In this document: piece by piece, positions 31,736-39,923 of the stretch
Numbering within the stretch: the stretch's first letter is position 1
Layout: each line of letters opens with the position of its first letter
NCBI RefSeq assembly: GCF_000744225.1
Contig: NZ_JQLN01000005.1
Coordinates: 2,503,001 to 2,567,000, forward strand
DNA length: 64,000 nt
Source of the DNA: Kitasatospora mediocidica KCTC 9733
Lineage (GTDB): Bacteria; Actinomycetota; Actinomycetes; Streptomycetales; Streptomycetaceae
Direction: 5' to 3'
Made by a program: the position numbers and the translations under genes
Notes under the pieces: generated by a model
What the model was told of the DNA's origin: nothing
The model's input: only the letters and a program-made list of their open reading frames with translations
Databases searched by the model: none

Positions 31736-33526
31736 ATGAGTGGACAGGACCAGGTCGGGGCGGAGAGCGTCGACGAGTCACCGGAGCCCGTGCCTGCCCC
31801 GGAGCCGGCCGGACGGCCCGCCGCCGATGCCGCCGGGCGGGTCGAGCCCGGCGAGCCCGCCGAGCGGATGCTGGCCGGACGCTACGAGCTGGGGGAGCGG
31901 CTCGGGCGTGGTGGCATGGGGACGGTCTGGCGGGCCAAGGACCGGATGCTGGACCGCGAGGTGGCGGTCAAGGAGCTGACCGTCAACCACCTCCCCGAGG
32001 AGGACCTGGCGATCCTGCAGTCCCGGATGAAGCAGGAGGCCCGGGCCGCCGCCCGGATCAAGCACCCCGGCGTGATCACCATCCACGACGTGCTGGAGCA
32101 GGACGGCCGTCCGTGGATCGTCATGGAGCTGATCGACGGCCGCTCGCTCGCCGACGTGATCTCCCAGGACGGCACGCTCGCGCCGCGCGACGCCGCGCAG
32201 ATCGGCGCCCAGGTGCTGGCCGCGCTGCACCGCGGTCACCAGCTCGGGGTGCTGCACCGGGACGTCAAGCCGGCCAACGTCCTGCTGGAGCACGGCACGG
32301 GACGCGCGGTGCTGCTGGACTTCGGCATCGCGAAATTCGAGGGCTCCTCCGAGCTGACCCGGCCCGGCGACCTGGTCGGCTCACCGGACTACCTGGCGCC
32401 CGAGCGGGCCCAGGGCGACCGGCCCGGCCCGGCCTCGGACATCTGGGGACTGGGCGCCACGCTGTTCGCGGCGGTGGAGGGCCAGTCGCCGTTCCGCCGC
32501 GACTCGCCGATCAGCACGCTGGCCGCGGTGGTCTCCGAGCCGCTGCCCGAGCCCAAGCGGGCGGGCGCGCTCGGACCGGTGCTGACGGCGCTGCTGGCCC
32601 GCGAGGTGGCCGACCGGCCGAGCGCCGACGAGGCGCTGCGGTTGCTGGCCGAGGTGACCGCGGGGCACACCGTCGACATCAAGCGGACCCCCCGCGAGGT
32701 GCCGCGCACGCCCACCCAGCATGTGCCGGTGGTGGACCGCAGCGCGGTCGAGGCCGAGCCGGGACCGGTCGGTCCGCCGCCCCCTCGGCAGAGCGAGCTC
32801 TCGCCGACCGGGCCGACCAGGGCTCAGGCCCGGCAACAGGCCCCCGCCCCCGAGCGGCCGGAGCGCCGCCGCCGGTCGGGCCTGCGGCTGGCGTTGACCG
32901 GGCTGCTCGCCGCGGTGCTGGCCGGAACGGCCGCATTCGTGGCGACCGGCGGCCTGAACCGGGCCGACACGCCCACGGCGGAGCCGCCGGTGTCCCCGAC
33001 GGTCAGCACGAGCGCCTCGACGACCCCGGACGACGCCACCGGCGCGCCCGCGCCGCTGGACTCCCCGCCGGCCGGTTACGTCTGGCAGCAGGACGAGCAG
33101 GGCTTCCGCTTCCTGCTGCCGACGACCGGCGGCAACTGGATCCGCACGATGCGCGACAACAACATCTACTACACCCCGGATCTCCAGCGGCACATGATCC
33201 AGTTCGGGGTCACGGTCGGCCAGCTGGAGACGCCGCTCGCCCACCTCCAGTCCCTGGAGGCCGACAACATGCAGACGTACAAGGACTACCACCGGGTCAG
33301 CATGGGGGCGACGCAGGTGCACGGGCACCCGGCGGCGAAGTGGGTGTGGACCTTCACCTGCCCCTCGACCTGCCCCAACCCCGGGCCGCGCAAGGACTTC
33401 GAGGAGGAGTTCCAGGACTCTGACGGCACCGCGTACGCGATGCTCTCCTCCGGGCCGGCGTCGGACTCCACGCTGACCGAGGCGCGCTTCATCGCGCTGC
33501 TCAACAACTTCACGGTCACGCACTAG
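31736..33526 (+). CDS. Ser/Thr protein kinase with extracellular sensor domain
   Basis: 596 aa from ATG 31736 (GGGGGAG upstream). An acidic N-terminus (1-40), then an intact kinase domain (about 43-310): LGRGGMGTVW, VAVKEL, HRDVKPANVL, DFGIAK, GSPDYLAPERAQG. Next come a Pro-rich juxtamembrane region, a membrane helix (about 384-405), a Thr/Ser/Pro linker and an extracellular domain starting AGYVWQQDEQGFRFLLP. That domain includes a possible disulfide pair (TCPSTCPNP). Paralogous to the split kinase upstream. Substrates are not evident. Confidence 0.92.
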   Translation: MSGQDQVGAESVDESPEPVPAPEPAGRPAADAAGRVEPGEPAERMLAGRYELGERLGRGGMGTVWRAKDRMLDREVAVKELTVNHLPEEDLAILQSRMKQEARAAARIKHPGVITIHDVLEQDGRPWIVMELIDGRSLADVISQDGTLAPRDAAQIGAQVLAALHRGHQLGVLHRDVKPANVLLEHGTGRAVLLDFGIAKFEGSSELTRPGDLVGSPDYLAPERAQGDRPGPASDIWGLGATLFAAVEGQSPFRRDSPISTLAAVVSEPLPEPKRAGALGPVLTALLAREVADRPSADEALRLLAEVTAGHTVDIKRTPREVPRTPTQHVPVVDRSAVEAEPGPVGPPPPRQSELSPTGPTRAQARQQAPAPERPERRRRSGLRLALTGLLAAVLAGTAAFVATGGLNRADTPTAEPPVSPTVSTSASTTPDDATGAPAPLDSPPAGYVWQQDEQGFRFLLPTTGGNWIRTMRDNNIYYTPDLQRHMIQFGVTVGQLETPLAHLQSLEADNMQTYKDYHRVSMGATQVHGHPAAKWVWTFTCPSTCPNPGPRKDFEEEFQDSDGTAYAMLSSGPASDSTLTEARFIALLNNFTVTH

Positions 33527-33592
33527 CCAGGGCGGGCGCGGGCCCGGACAGTTTCCTGTTACCGACGGGTATCTAACCGCGGCTCCAGGGCC

Positions 33593-33598
33593 TAGGCT
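33593..33598 (+). promoter_or_regulatory. Candidate -10 box of leaderless aldehyde dehydrogenase transcript
   Basis: TAGGCT lies 6 nt before ATG 33605, with no Shine-Dalgarno between. Confidence 0.45.
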
Positions 33599-33604
33599 GC
33601 GCCC

Positions 33605-35233
33605 ATGACGGACATTTCGGCAGAGAGCCGCGGCGGTGGCCGCAATCCTGTGGCCCCGGGCGCCGGCCGTACGGTCGCCTCGGCGGTTCCCCAGTCCCTG
33701 GTCTCCCGGCTGGCCCGTGGCGTCACCGCGAGCGGTCCGCAGGGCCCGGCCGCCACGGTGCAGACCACCGCGCCGCTGACCGGCGCGCTGCTGGCCACCC
33801 TGCCGCAGTCGACCACCGCGGACGTCGAGGCGGCGTTCGCCACCGCCCGGCGCGCCCAGAAGGCCTGGGCGGCGCTGCCGCCGCGGCGTCGGGCCGCGGT
33901 CCTGCTGCGCTTCCACGACCTGCTGCTGAAGCGCCAGGACGAGGTGTTGGACCTGATCCAGGCCGAGACCGGCAAGTCCCGGCTGCACGCCTTCGACGAG
34001 ATCCTCGCGGTCGCCATGGCGGCCCGCTACTACGGGCGGACCGCGCCGGCCCACCTGCGCGACCGCCGCCGGGCCGGTGCGCTGCCGCTCCTGACGCACA
34101 CCGTCGAGGCGCGCCGGCCCAAGGGCGTGATCGGCCAGATCTCGCCGTGGAACTACCCGCTGGAACTCTCCGTCGGCGACGCGCTGCCGGCCTTCGCGGC
34201 GGGCAACGCGGTGGTCAACAAGCCCGACACGCAGACCGCGCTCAGCGCGCTCTGGGCCCGTGAGCTGCTGATCGAGGCCGGACTGCCGGCCGACCTGTGG
34301 CAGATCGTGGTCGGCGACGGCCCGGTGATCGGCCCGGCCGTGGTCGAGCGGGCGGACTACGTAGCGTTCACCGGCTCCACCCGCACCGGCCGCGAGGTGG
34401 CGCGGCAGGCGGCCGGCCGGCTGATCGGCGCCTCGCTGGAGCTCGGCGGCAAGAACGCCATGCTGGTGCTGGCCGACGCCGACCTGGACCGGGCGGCCGA
34501 GGGCGCCGTGCGGGCCTGCTTCTCCTCCGCCGGACAGCTCTGCGTCTCGGTCGAGCGGCTCTTCGTGCACCGCTCGGTGGCGGACCGGTTCCTGGAGAAG
34601 TTCGCCGAGCGGACCCGGTCGATGCGGCTGGGCGGCGGTCTCGCGTACGGCGCGGACATGGGCTCGCTGGCCTCCGAGCGGCAGCTGGAGGTGGTCACCC
34701 GGCACGTCGAGGAGGCGGTCAAGGCAGGTGCCACCGTGCTGGCCGGCGGCCAGGCCCGCCCTGAGCTCGGCCCGCTCTTCTTCGAGCCGACGATCCTGGA
34801 CGGGGTCACCCCGGAGATGACGGTCTGCGCCGAGGAGACTTTCGGTCCGGTGGTCTCGGTCTACCGGTTCGACGCCGAGGACGAGGCCGTCGGACAGGCC
34901 AACTCGACGCCGTACGGGCTCAATTCCAGTGTCTGGACGAAGGACGCGCGGCGCGGCCGGGCGGTCGCGGCGCGGCTGCGCACCGGCACCGTCAACGTCA
35001 ACGAGGGCTACGCGGCCGCGTACGGCTCGGTGGCCTCGCCGATGGGCGGCATGGGGGACTCCGGGCTCGGCCGGCGGCACGGATCCGACGGCATCCTGCG
35101 CTACACCGAGGCGCAGACCATCGCCACCCAGCGACTGATGCCGATCGGCCCCGCGTTCGGCCTGGACGACCAGCGCTTCGCCACGCTGTTCACCAAGGGG
35201 CTGCGGGCGATGAAGGCTCTCGGATTCAAGTGA
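33605..35233 (+). CDS. NAD(P)-dependent aldehyde dehydrogenase (succinic semialdehyde dehydrogenase type)
   Basis: 542 aa. Catalytic Cys313 (SSAGQLCVSVER) and Glu279 (LELGGKNAML) are present, with the cofactor motif FTGSTRTGREVA and EETFGPVVSVYRF. Overall it looks like actinobacterial succinic semialdehyde dehydrogenases (GabD2-like), although substrate choice cannot be proved. The first 50 residues are an extension of low complexity. The stop overlaps a possible GTG start of the GMC oxidase, so the two are a translationally linked pair. Confidence 0.9.
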   Translation: MTDISAESRGGGRNPVAPGAGRTVASAVPQSLVSRLARGVTASGPQGPAATVQTTAPLTGALLATLPQSTTADVEAAFATARRAQKAWAALPPRRRAAVLLRFHDLLLKRQDEVLDLIQAETGKSRLHAFDEILAVAMAARYYGRTAPAHLRDRRRAGALPLLTHTVEARRPKGVIGQISPWNYPLELSVGDALPAFAAGNAVVNKPDTQTALSALWARELLIEAGLPADLWQIVVGDGPVIGPAVVERADYVAFTGSTRTGREVARQAAGRLIGASLELGGKNAMLVLADADLDRAAEGAVRACFSSAGQLCVSVERLFVHRSVADRFLEKFAERTRSMRLGGGLAYGADMGSLASERQLEVVTRHVEEAVKAGATVLAGGQARPELGPLFFEPTILDGVTPEMTVCAEETFGPVVSVYRFDAEDEAVGQANSTPYGLNSSVWTKDARRGRAVAARLRTGTVNVNEGYAAAYGSVASPMGGMGDSGLGRRHGSDGILRYTEAQTIATQRLMPIGPAFGLDDQRFATLFTKGLRAMKALGFK

Positions 35234-35250
35234 CCGCGGACAAGGGAGAG

Positions 35251-37065
35251 ATGACGGCTGTGCCGGAGGACCACGCAGAGCAGCGGGACGGCGACTTCGA
35301 CTTCGACTACGACTACGACGTGATCGTGGTCGGGTCGGGCTTCGGTGGTTCAGTCGCCGCGCTGCGGCTGACCGAGAAGGGCTACCGGGTGGCCGTGCTG
35401 GAGGCCGGCCGGCGGTTCGCCGCGGACGAACTGCCCAAGAACTCCTGGGACGTGCGCAACTACCTGTGGGCACCGGGCCTGGGGCTCTACGGCATCCAGC
35501 GGATCCACCTGCTGGCCAACGTCGTGGTGCTGGCCGGCGCCGGGGTCGGGGGCGGCTCGCTCAACTACGCCAACACCCTGTACGTGCCGCCGAAGGCCTT
35601 CTTCGAGGACCGGCAGTGGCAGCACATCACCGACTGGGAGGAGGAGTTGAGCCCCTTCTACGACCAGGCGCAGCGGATGCTCGGGGTCCGCACCAACCCG
35701 ACCACCACCCCCTCGGACGTCCATCTGCAGGCCGCCGCCGAGCGGATGGGCGTCGGTGACACCTTCCACCTCGCGCCGGTCGGGGTCTTCTTCGGGGACG
35801 GCCGGGACGCCGACGGCAGCACGAAGGCCGCGCCGGGCACCGAGGTCGAGGATCCGTACTTCGGCGGTGCCGGGCCGCGACGCAAGGCCTGCGTCGAGTG
35901 CGGCGAGTGCATGACGGGCTGCCGGCGCGGCGCCAAGAACATGCTCACCGAGAACTACCTCTACCTGGCCGAGGCCAACGGCGCCGAGATCCACCCGCTC
36001 ACCACGGTGGCCCGGATCCGCGAACTCGGCGAGGGCTTCGCCGTGGACGTGCGGCGCACCAACGCCCGTTCCCGCAGCGCGGAACAGGCCGGGGCGCGGA
36101 CCCTGACCGCCGCCCGGGTGGTGGTCGCGGCCGGCACCTACGGGACCCAGTCGCTGTTGCACACCATGCGCGAGCAGGGCCGGCTGCCCGGCATCTCGGC
36201 CAGGCTGGGCGAGCTGACCCGGACCAACTCCGAGGCCCTGGTGGGCGCGCAGACCACCGACCGACGGTACGGGCAGCCGGTGGACTTCACCAAGGGCGTG
36301 GCGATCACCTCCTCCATCCACCCCGACGCGAACACCCACATCGAGCCGGTGCGCTACGGCAAGGGCTCCAACGCGATGGGCTTCCTGTCGATCATCCAGG
36401 TGCCGGGCGCCGGGCGCGGGCCGCGCTGGCTGCGGGCCGGGGTCGCCGCGGTCAAGCAACCCACGGTGTTCGCGCGCTCGTTGAGCAACCGGAAGTGGTC
36501 GGAGCGGACCATCATCGGCCTGGTGATGCAGTCGCTGGACAACTCCATCACCGTCTCGCTGAAGCAGAAGGGCTTCGGTAAGGGGAAGTTGACGTCGAGC
36601 CAGGGTCACGGGACGCCGAACCCGACCTGGATCCCGGCGGCGGAGGAGGGCGCCAAGGCGCTGGCGGCGGAGATCAACGGCTTCGCCGGCGGCACGGTCG
36701 GGGACGTCTTCGACATCCCGATGACCGCCCACTTCCTCGGTGGCTGCCCGATCGCCGACAGTCCCGAGAACGGCGTGATCGACCCCTACCACCGGCTCTA
36801 CGGCCACCCGGGGATCAGTGTGGTGGACGGCTCGGCGATCTCCGCCAACCTCGGGGTCAACCCGTCGCTGACGATCACCGCGCAGGCCGAGCGGGCGATG
36901 TCGATGTGGCCCAACAAGGGCGCGGTGGACCAGCGCCCGGCGCAGGGCGAGGCGTACCGCCGGGTGGCGGCGGTCGAGCCGCTGCGAGCGGCGGTGCCGG
37001 CCGGCGCGTTCGGGGAGCTGCGACTGCCGCTGCTGCCGGTCCCGAAGGTGCCCGAGAAGAAGTAA
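35251..37065 (+). CDS. GMC family FAD-dependent oxidoreductase (cholesterol oxidase-like)
   Basis: 604 aa. The FAD dinucleotide motif is VIVVGSGFGGSVAALRL near the N-terminus; VLAGAGVGGGSLNYANTL and the C-terminal HFLGGCPIADSPENGVIDP and GVNPSLTITAQAER are GMC landmarks. A cysteine cluster CVECGECMTGC at about 215 is shared with the ChoD-like group. Mycobacterial choD sits in the same place downstream of guaB3. No Sec or Tat signal is seen, so probably cytoplasmic. The start is uncertain: GTG 35230 (overlapping the previous stop), ATG 35251 or GTG 35260 (best spaced from AGGGAGAG). Confidence 0.88.
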   Translation: MTAVPEDHAEQRDGDFDFDYDYDVIVVGSGFGGSVAALRLTEKGYRVAVLEAGRRFAADELPKNSWDVRNYLWAPGLGLYGIQRIHLLANVVVLAGAGVGGGSLNYANTLYVPPKAFFEDRQWQHITDWEEELSPFYDQAQRMLGVRTNPTTTPSDVHLQAAAERMGVGDTFHLAPVGVFFGDGRDADGSTKAAPGTEVEDPYFGGAGPRRKACVECGECMTGCRRGAKNMLTENYLYLAEANGAEIHPLTTVARIRELGEGFAVDVRRTNARSRSAEQAGARTLTAARVVVAAGTYGTQSLLHTMREQGRLPGISARLGELTRTNSEALVGAQTTDRRYGQPVDFTKGVAITSSIHPDANTHIEPVRYGKGSNAMGFLSIIQVPGAGRGPRWLRAGVAAVKQPTVFARSLSNRKWSERTIIGLVMQSLDNSITVSLKQKGFGKGKLTSSQGHGTPNPTWIPAAEEGAKALAAEINGFAGGTVGDVFDIPMTAHFLGGCPIADSPENGVIDPYHRLYGHPGISVVDGSAISANLGVNPSLTITAQAERAMSMWPNKGAVDQRPAQGEAYRRVAAVEPLRAAVPAGAFGELRLPLLPVPKVPEKK

Positions 37066-37084
37066 CAGCGCAGCAGGTCAAGGC

Positions 37085-37121
37085 TGTTACAGAGTCGGCC
37101 GACAGGTGTTACAGCGTCGGC
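37085..37121. repeat. Direct repeat TGTTACAG(A/C)GTCGGC, 22-bp period; possible operator
   Basis: Copies at 37085-37099 and 37107-37121 differ at one base and are offset by 22 bp, two helical turns. They lie upstream of a TACTGT -10-like box (37145-37150) for the sortase operon. This is the arrangement expected for an OmpR-family response regulator; one is encoded by the same operon. Confidence 0.45.
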
Positions 37122-37210
37122 GGCGGACCGAGTCGGGCGGTTCCTACTGTGAGCGATGTCAACCCCCCGGCCAGTCGGGCCGGGGGTGGCGAGCTTTCGG
37201 AGGACTCCTC

Positions 37211-37609
37211 ATGTCAGGTGCCACGACTGTCCGACGCGGTCTGCGTCTCGCGCTGGTCTCGCTGGGTGTCGCCGCCGCGGTGGCCGGTTCCGGCGCGGTC
37301 GCCTTCGCGGACGGCCCGAGCGTCGCGCCCAGCGCCTCGGCATCCGCGCCGAGCGCCGCGCCGAGCGCCGCGGCCGGCGTGGTCGGCTCCGCCCCGTCGG
37401 TCGCCGCGGGTGGCGCGTCCGCCGCTCCCGCGCCGGCCAGGTCGGGCGGCCCGCAGGTGGTCACCGTCCCCAAGGGCGGTGCGCAGACCGGTGAGGGGAC
37501 GACCGGGCGTTCCGACTCCACCTGGGTGGCCGGCGGTGCGCTGGCCGCTGTGGGCGTGGCGGGCATCGGCTTCGCCGTCGTGCGTCGCCGTGCCGGCGCA
37601 CAGGGTTAG
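37211..37609 (+). CDS. Small sortase-type surface protein
   Basis: 132 aa from ATG 37211 with GGAGGA 6 nt upstream. A signal peptide (about 1-35, ending AVAFA), a Ser/Ala/Pro-rich middle, then VPKGGAQTGEG, a hydrophobic helix and the basic tail RRRAGAQG. This is the layout of a cell-wall sorting signal, with AQTG as a degenerate LAxTG-like motif. The sortase gene overlaps its 3' end, which supports it being that enzyme's own substrate. A low-complexity stalk with no folded domain, so perhaps a spacer or a pilin-like display peptide; the role is unknown. Confidence 0.8.
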   Translation: MSGATTVRRGLRLALVSLGVAAAVAGSGAVAFADGPSVAPSASASAPSAAPSAAAGVVGSAPSVAAGGASAAPAPARSGGPQVVTVPKGGAQTGEGTTGRSDSTWVAGGALAAVGVAGIGFAVVRRRAGAQG

Positions 37610-38264
37610 TCCGGTCCGGCGTCGCCGGCGTCCCTCGTGGGCGCCGGCGGCGACGGCCGGCCTCCTCGCCCTGCTGCTGAGCGGCGTGGTGCTTGAGCAC
37701 GACCCCGAGCCCGCGCCGGTGCGGATCAGCGCCGCGGCCCAGGTGCCCGCGACGGATCCCGCCCCCGCCACGCCACCCCCGCCCTCGTCCCCGTCGTCCC
37801 CGCCTGCTGGTCCCACCTCGCCGCCGGTCCGGATCTCCGTCCCGCGGATCGGGGTGGACGCCCCGGTGGCCGCCGGCGGCCTGAACGCCGACGGCACGGT
37901 CGAGACCCCGCCGATGAACCAGCCGGGGCAGGTCGACTGGTACCGCAACGGCCCGGCGCCGGGCCAGCTCGGGCCGGCTGTCCTGCTCGGCCACATCAAC
38001 ACCACCAAGGGCCCGGCGGTCTTCGCGCGCCTGCCGGACCTGAGGGCGGGCGACCTGATCGACATCCGGCGCCAGGACGGCAGCACCGTCTCCTACCGGG
38101 TGCGCGTCCTGGGGCAGTACGCCAAGACCGCCTTCCCGACCGCGCTGGTCTACGGCGACACCAGCACCCCGCAGTTGAGGCTGATCACCTGCGGCGGGAC
38201 GCTGGCGAGCAACGGTCACTACACCGAGAACATCGTCGTCTACGCGGATCTGGTCACTGCGTAG
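37590..38264 (+). CDS. Class F-like sortase
   Basis: 224 aa from GTG 37590, which overlaps the surface-protein gene by 20 nt. An N-terminal basic stretch and a membrane helix (about 16-32) are followed by a Pro-rich linker. The catalytic domain then has VRISVPRIGVDAPVAAGG, the catalytic His in LLGHINT and the catalytic Cys in LRLITCGGT. The usual Arg after the Cys is not obvious (the tail reads SNGHYTENIVVYADL). Predicted to attach proteins to the cell wall outside the membrane. The start codon is chosen by elimination; no ribosome-binding site is clear, so translational coupling is likely. Confidence 0.85.
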   Translation: MPAHRVSPVRRRRRPSWAPAATAGLLALLLSGVVLEHDPEPAPVRISAAAQVPATDPAPATPPPPSSPSSPPAGPTSPPVRISVPRIGVDAPVAAGGLNADGTVETPPMNQPGQVDWYRNGPAPGQLGPAVLLGHINTTKGPAVFARLPDLRAGDLIDIRRQDGSTVSYRVRVLGQYAKTAFPTALVYGDTSTPQLRLITCGGTLASNGHYTENIVVYADLVTA

Positions 38265-38370
38265 GGTCGGGGGGTGCGGCCGGGAGCGGGGACCCGGGCG
38301 TGCAGACTTGCACCCCCTGCTCGCGACGCGTCGCGTCGCCGCCCCACCGACCCGAAAGGCGCTCATCCGC

Positions 38371-39180
38371 GTGAGGACCTGGCCCAGTCGCGCCGCCCTG
38401 TTCGCCGTGCCCGCCGTCCTGTTGGCCGGGGCCGCGACGGGCTGTGCCGACGCCGGACAGCTGCACGACGCCGGGCTGACTCCCGCGATCGCCGTCCGGC
38501 CCTCCCCTTCGCTGCTCTGGCCGGCCGACGCGCCGTCCTCCTCGGCGCCCTCCGCGACGGCGAGCAGCCAGCCGCCGCCCAGCGCGCTGCCCGGGATCAC
38601 CGCGCCGGGCGACCGGATCGAGGACCTGGCGGTCGCCACCGTCCTGAAGCAGGACCCGCAGCTGCGCCCGGACGAGCGCAAGGCGCTGGCCGACTGCCCG
38701 AGTTGTCTGCGCACCCCGCAGTACCGCGACCTGACCGGTGACGGCCGTGACGAGCTGATCACCGCGGTGCTGCCCGGCGACCAGCAGGCCTATCTGCGCG
38801 TCTACACGTTGCACGACCGTCAGGTGGTGCCGATCCTGGACCTCGTGGTGCTGCCCGGCTTCACCGCGGACACCGTCGGCGCCGACCTGGTGGTGCACCA
38901 GCAGACCACCGAGGCGACCGAGATCATCAGCACCTACGCCTGGAACGCGGTGCGCCTGGCGTTCCAGGGCCAGAACGTGGTGGCGACCGGCCCGGCGGCC
39001 GACGCCCCGCTCTGCACACCCAACCGGACGGCACCGTCGGCCGGACCGTCGCAGGCCTACATCCCCCCACGCGGCCCCCGCCCGGGGGCCCCCTCGGTGG
39101 CGGCCTCGCCGGTACCCGGCGCGCCGGCACCCGTCGCGTCGGCCGCGCCCGCACAGCCGACCGCGGTGAGGTCCTCGTGA
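38371..39180 (+). CDS. Lipoprotein with FG-GAP/VCBS-like repeat
   Basis: 269 aa from GTG 38371 (GAAAGG upstream). The signal peptide ends in the lipobox AGAATGC, so it is lipid-anchored outside. A Ser/Pro linker leads to a domain containing YRDLTGDGRDELITAV, a calcium-loop-like repeat. CPSC at about 111 may form a disulfide. The C-terminus is Pro/Ala-rich. Its stop overlaps the response regulator start (GTGA). A lipoprotein before a two-component pair recalls CseA-CseB-CseC, so it may tune the sensor, but there is no sigE here and the similarity is only in layout. Confidence 0.8.
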   Translation: MRTWPSRAALFAVPAVLLAGAATGCADAGQLHDAGLTPAIAVRPSPSLLWPADAPSSSAPSATASSQPPPSALPGITAPGDRIEDLAVATVLKQDPQLRPDERKALADCPSCLRTPQYRDLTGDGRDELITAVLPGDQQAYLRVYTLHDRQVVPILDLVVLPGFTADTVGADLVVHQQTTEATEIISTYAWNAVRLAFQGQNVVATGPAADAPLCTPNRTAPSAGPSQAYIPPRGPRPGAPSVAASPVPGAPAPVASAAPAQPTAVRSS

Positions 39181-39923
39181 GCGCCCCGCTGCCGGGCACG
39201 CCACGGATCCTGCTGGTGGAGGACGACGAGGTGATCCGGGAGGCCACCCGGATGGCGCTGGAGCGCTACGGCTTCCCCGTCGACACCGCCTGCGACGGCC
39301 TGGAGGCGCTGGAACGGTTCCGCGAGCTGCCGCCGGACCTGCTGCTGCTCGACGTGATGCTGCCGCTGCTGGACGGGGTCGGACTGTGCCGGCGGATCCG
39401 TGAGGAGAGCCAGCTGCCGATCCTGATGATGTCGGCGCGCACCGAGCCGATCGACGTGATCTCCGGCCTGGAGGCCGGGGCGGACGACTACATCGTCAAG
39501 CCCTTCGAGATCGCGGTCCTGGTGGCGCGGATCCGGACCGTGCTGCGGCGCACCGGGATCGTCGCGCAGCCGGCGGTGACCGGGCCGGCCCACGCCCCGG
39601 CCGCGCCGGTGGCCGAGGCCGCGGCGCCGCGCAGCGTCCGGGAGATCGACGGCCTGGAGGTCGACACCGACGCGATGGAGGTCCGGGTCGCGGGCCGTCA
39701 GGTGCCGCTGACGCCGACCGAACTGCGGCTGCTGCTGGAGTTCACGGCCGCCCCCGGCATCCTGCTGGAGCGCCAGACCCTGCTGGAACGGGTCTGGGAC
39801 TACTCCTGGGGTGCGGACAGCCGGGTGGTCGACGTCCATGTGCAGCGGTTGCGGGCCAAGATCGGCGCGGACCGGATCGAGACCGTGCGCGGTTTCGGCT
39901 ACAAGCTGCGGCAGCTGCGGTGA
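39177..39923 (+). CDS. OmpR-family response regulator
   Basis: 248 aa. Receiver domain (about 9-125) with acidic pocket VEDDE, phospho-Asp in LLLLDVMLPLLDG, Thr/Ser in MMSART and Lys in IVKPFE. An Ala/Pro linker precedes a winged-helix effector (about 155-245) with VPLTPTELRLLLEF, RVWDYSWGADSRVVDVHV and TVRGFGYKL. GTG start overlaps the lipoprotein stop, and its own stop overlaps the kinase start: fully coupled. The 22-bp direct repeat at 37085 is a candidate site. Confidence 0.92.
   Translation: MSAPLPGTPRILLVEDDEVIREATRMALERYGFPVDTACDGLEALERFRELPPDLLLLDVMLPLLDGVGLCRRIREESQLPILMMSARTEPIDVISGLEAGADDYIVKPFEIAVLVARIRTVLRRTGIVAQPAVTGPAHAPAAPVAEAAAPRSVREIDGLEVDTDAMEVRVAGRQVPLTPTELRLLLEFTAAPGILLERQTLLERVWDYSWGADSRVVDVHVQRLRAKIGADRIETVRGFGYKLRQLR

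Noticed and set aside
29710-33423. 1237-codon plus-strand open frame across three genes
   Set aside because: It is the third frame of the kinase cluster, Arg/Ala-rich without domains.
32381-35473. 1030-codon minus-strand open frame
   Set aside because: Overlaps the kinase and aldehyde dehydrogenase, both with intact motifs; no ribosome-binding site or family signature.
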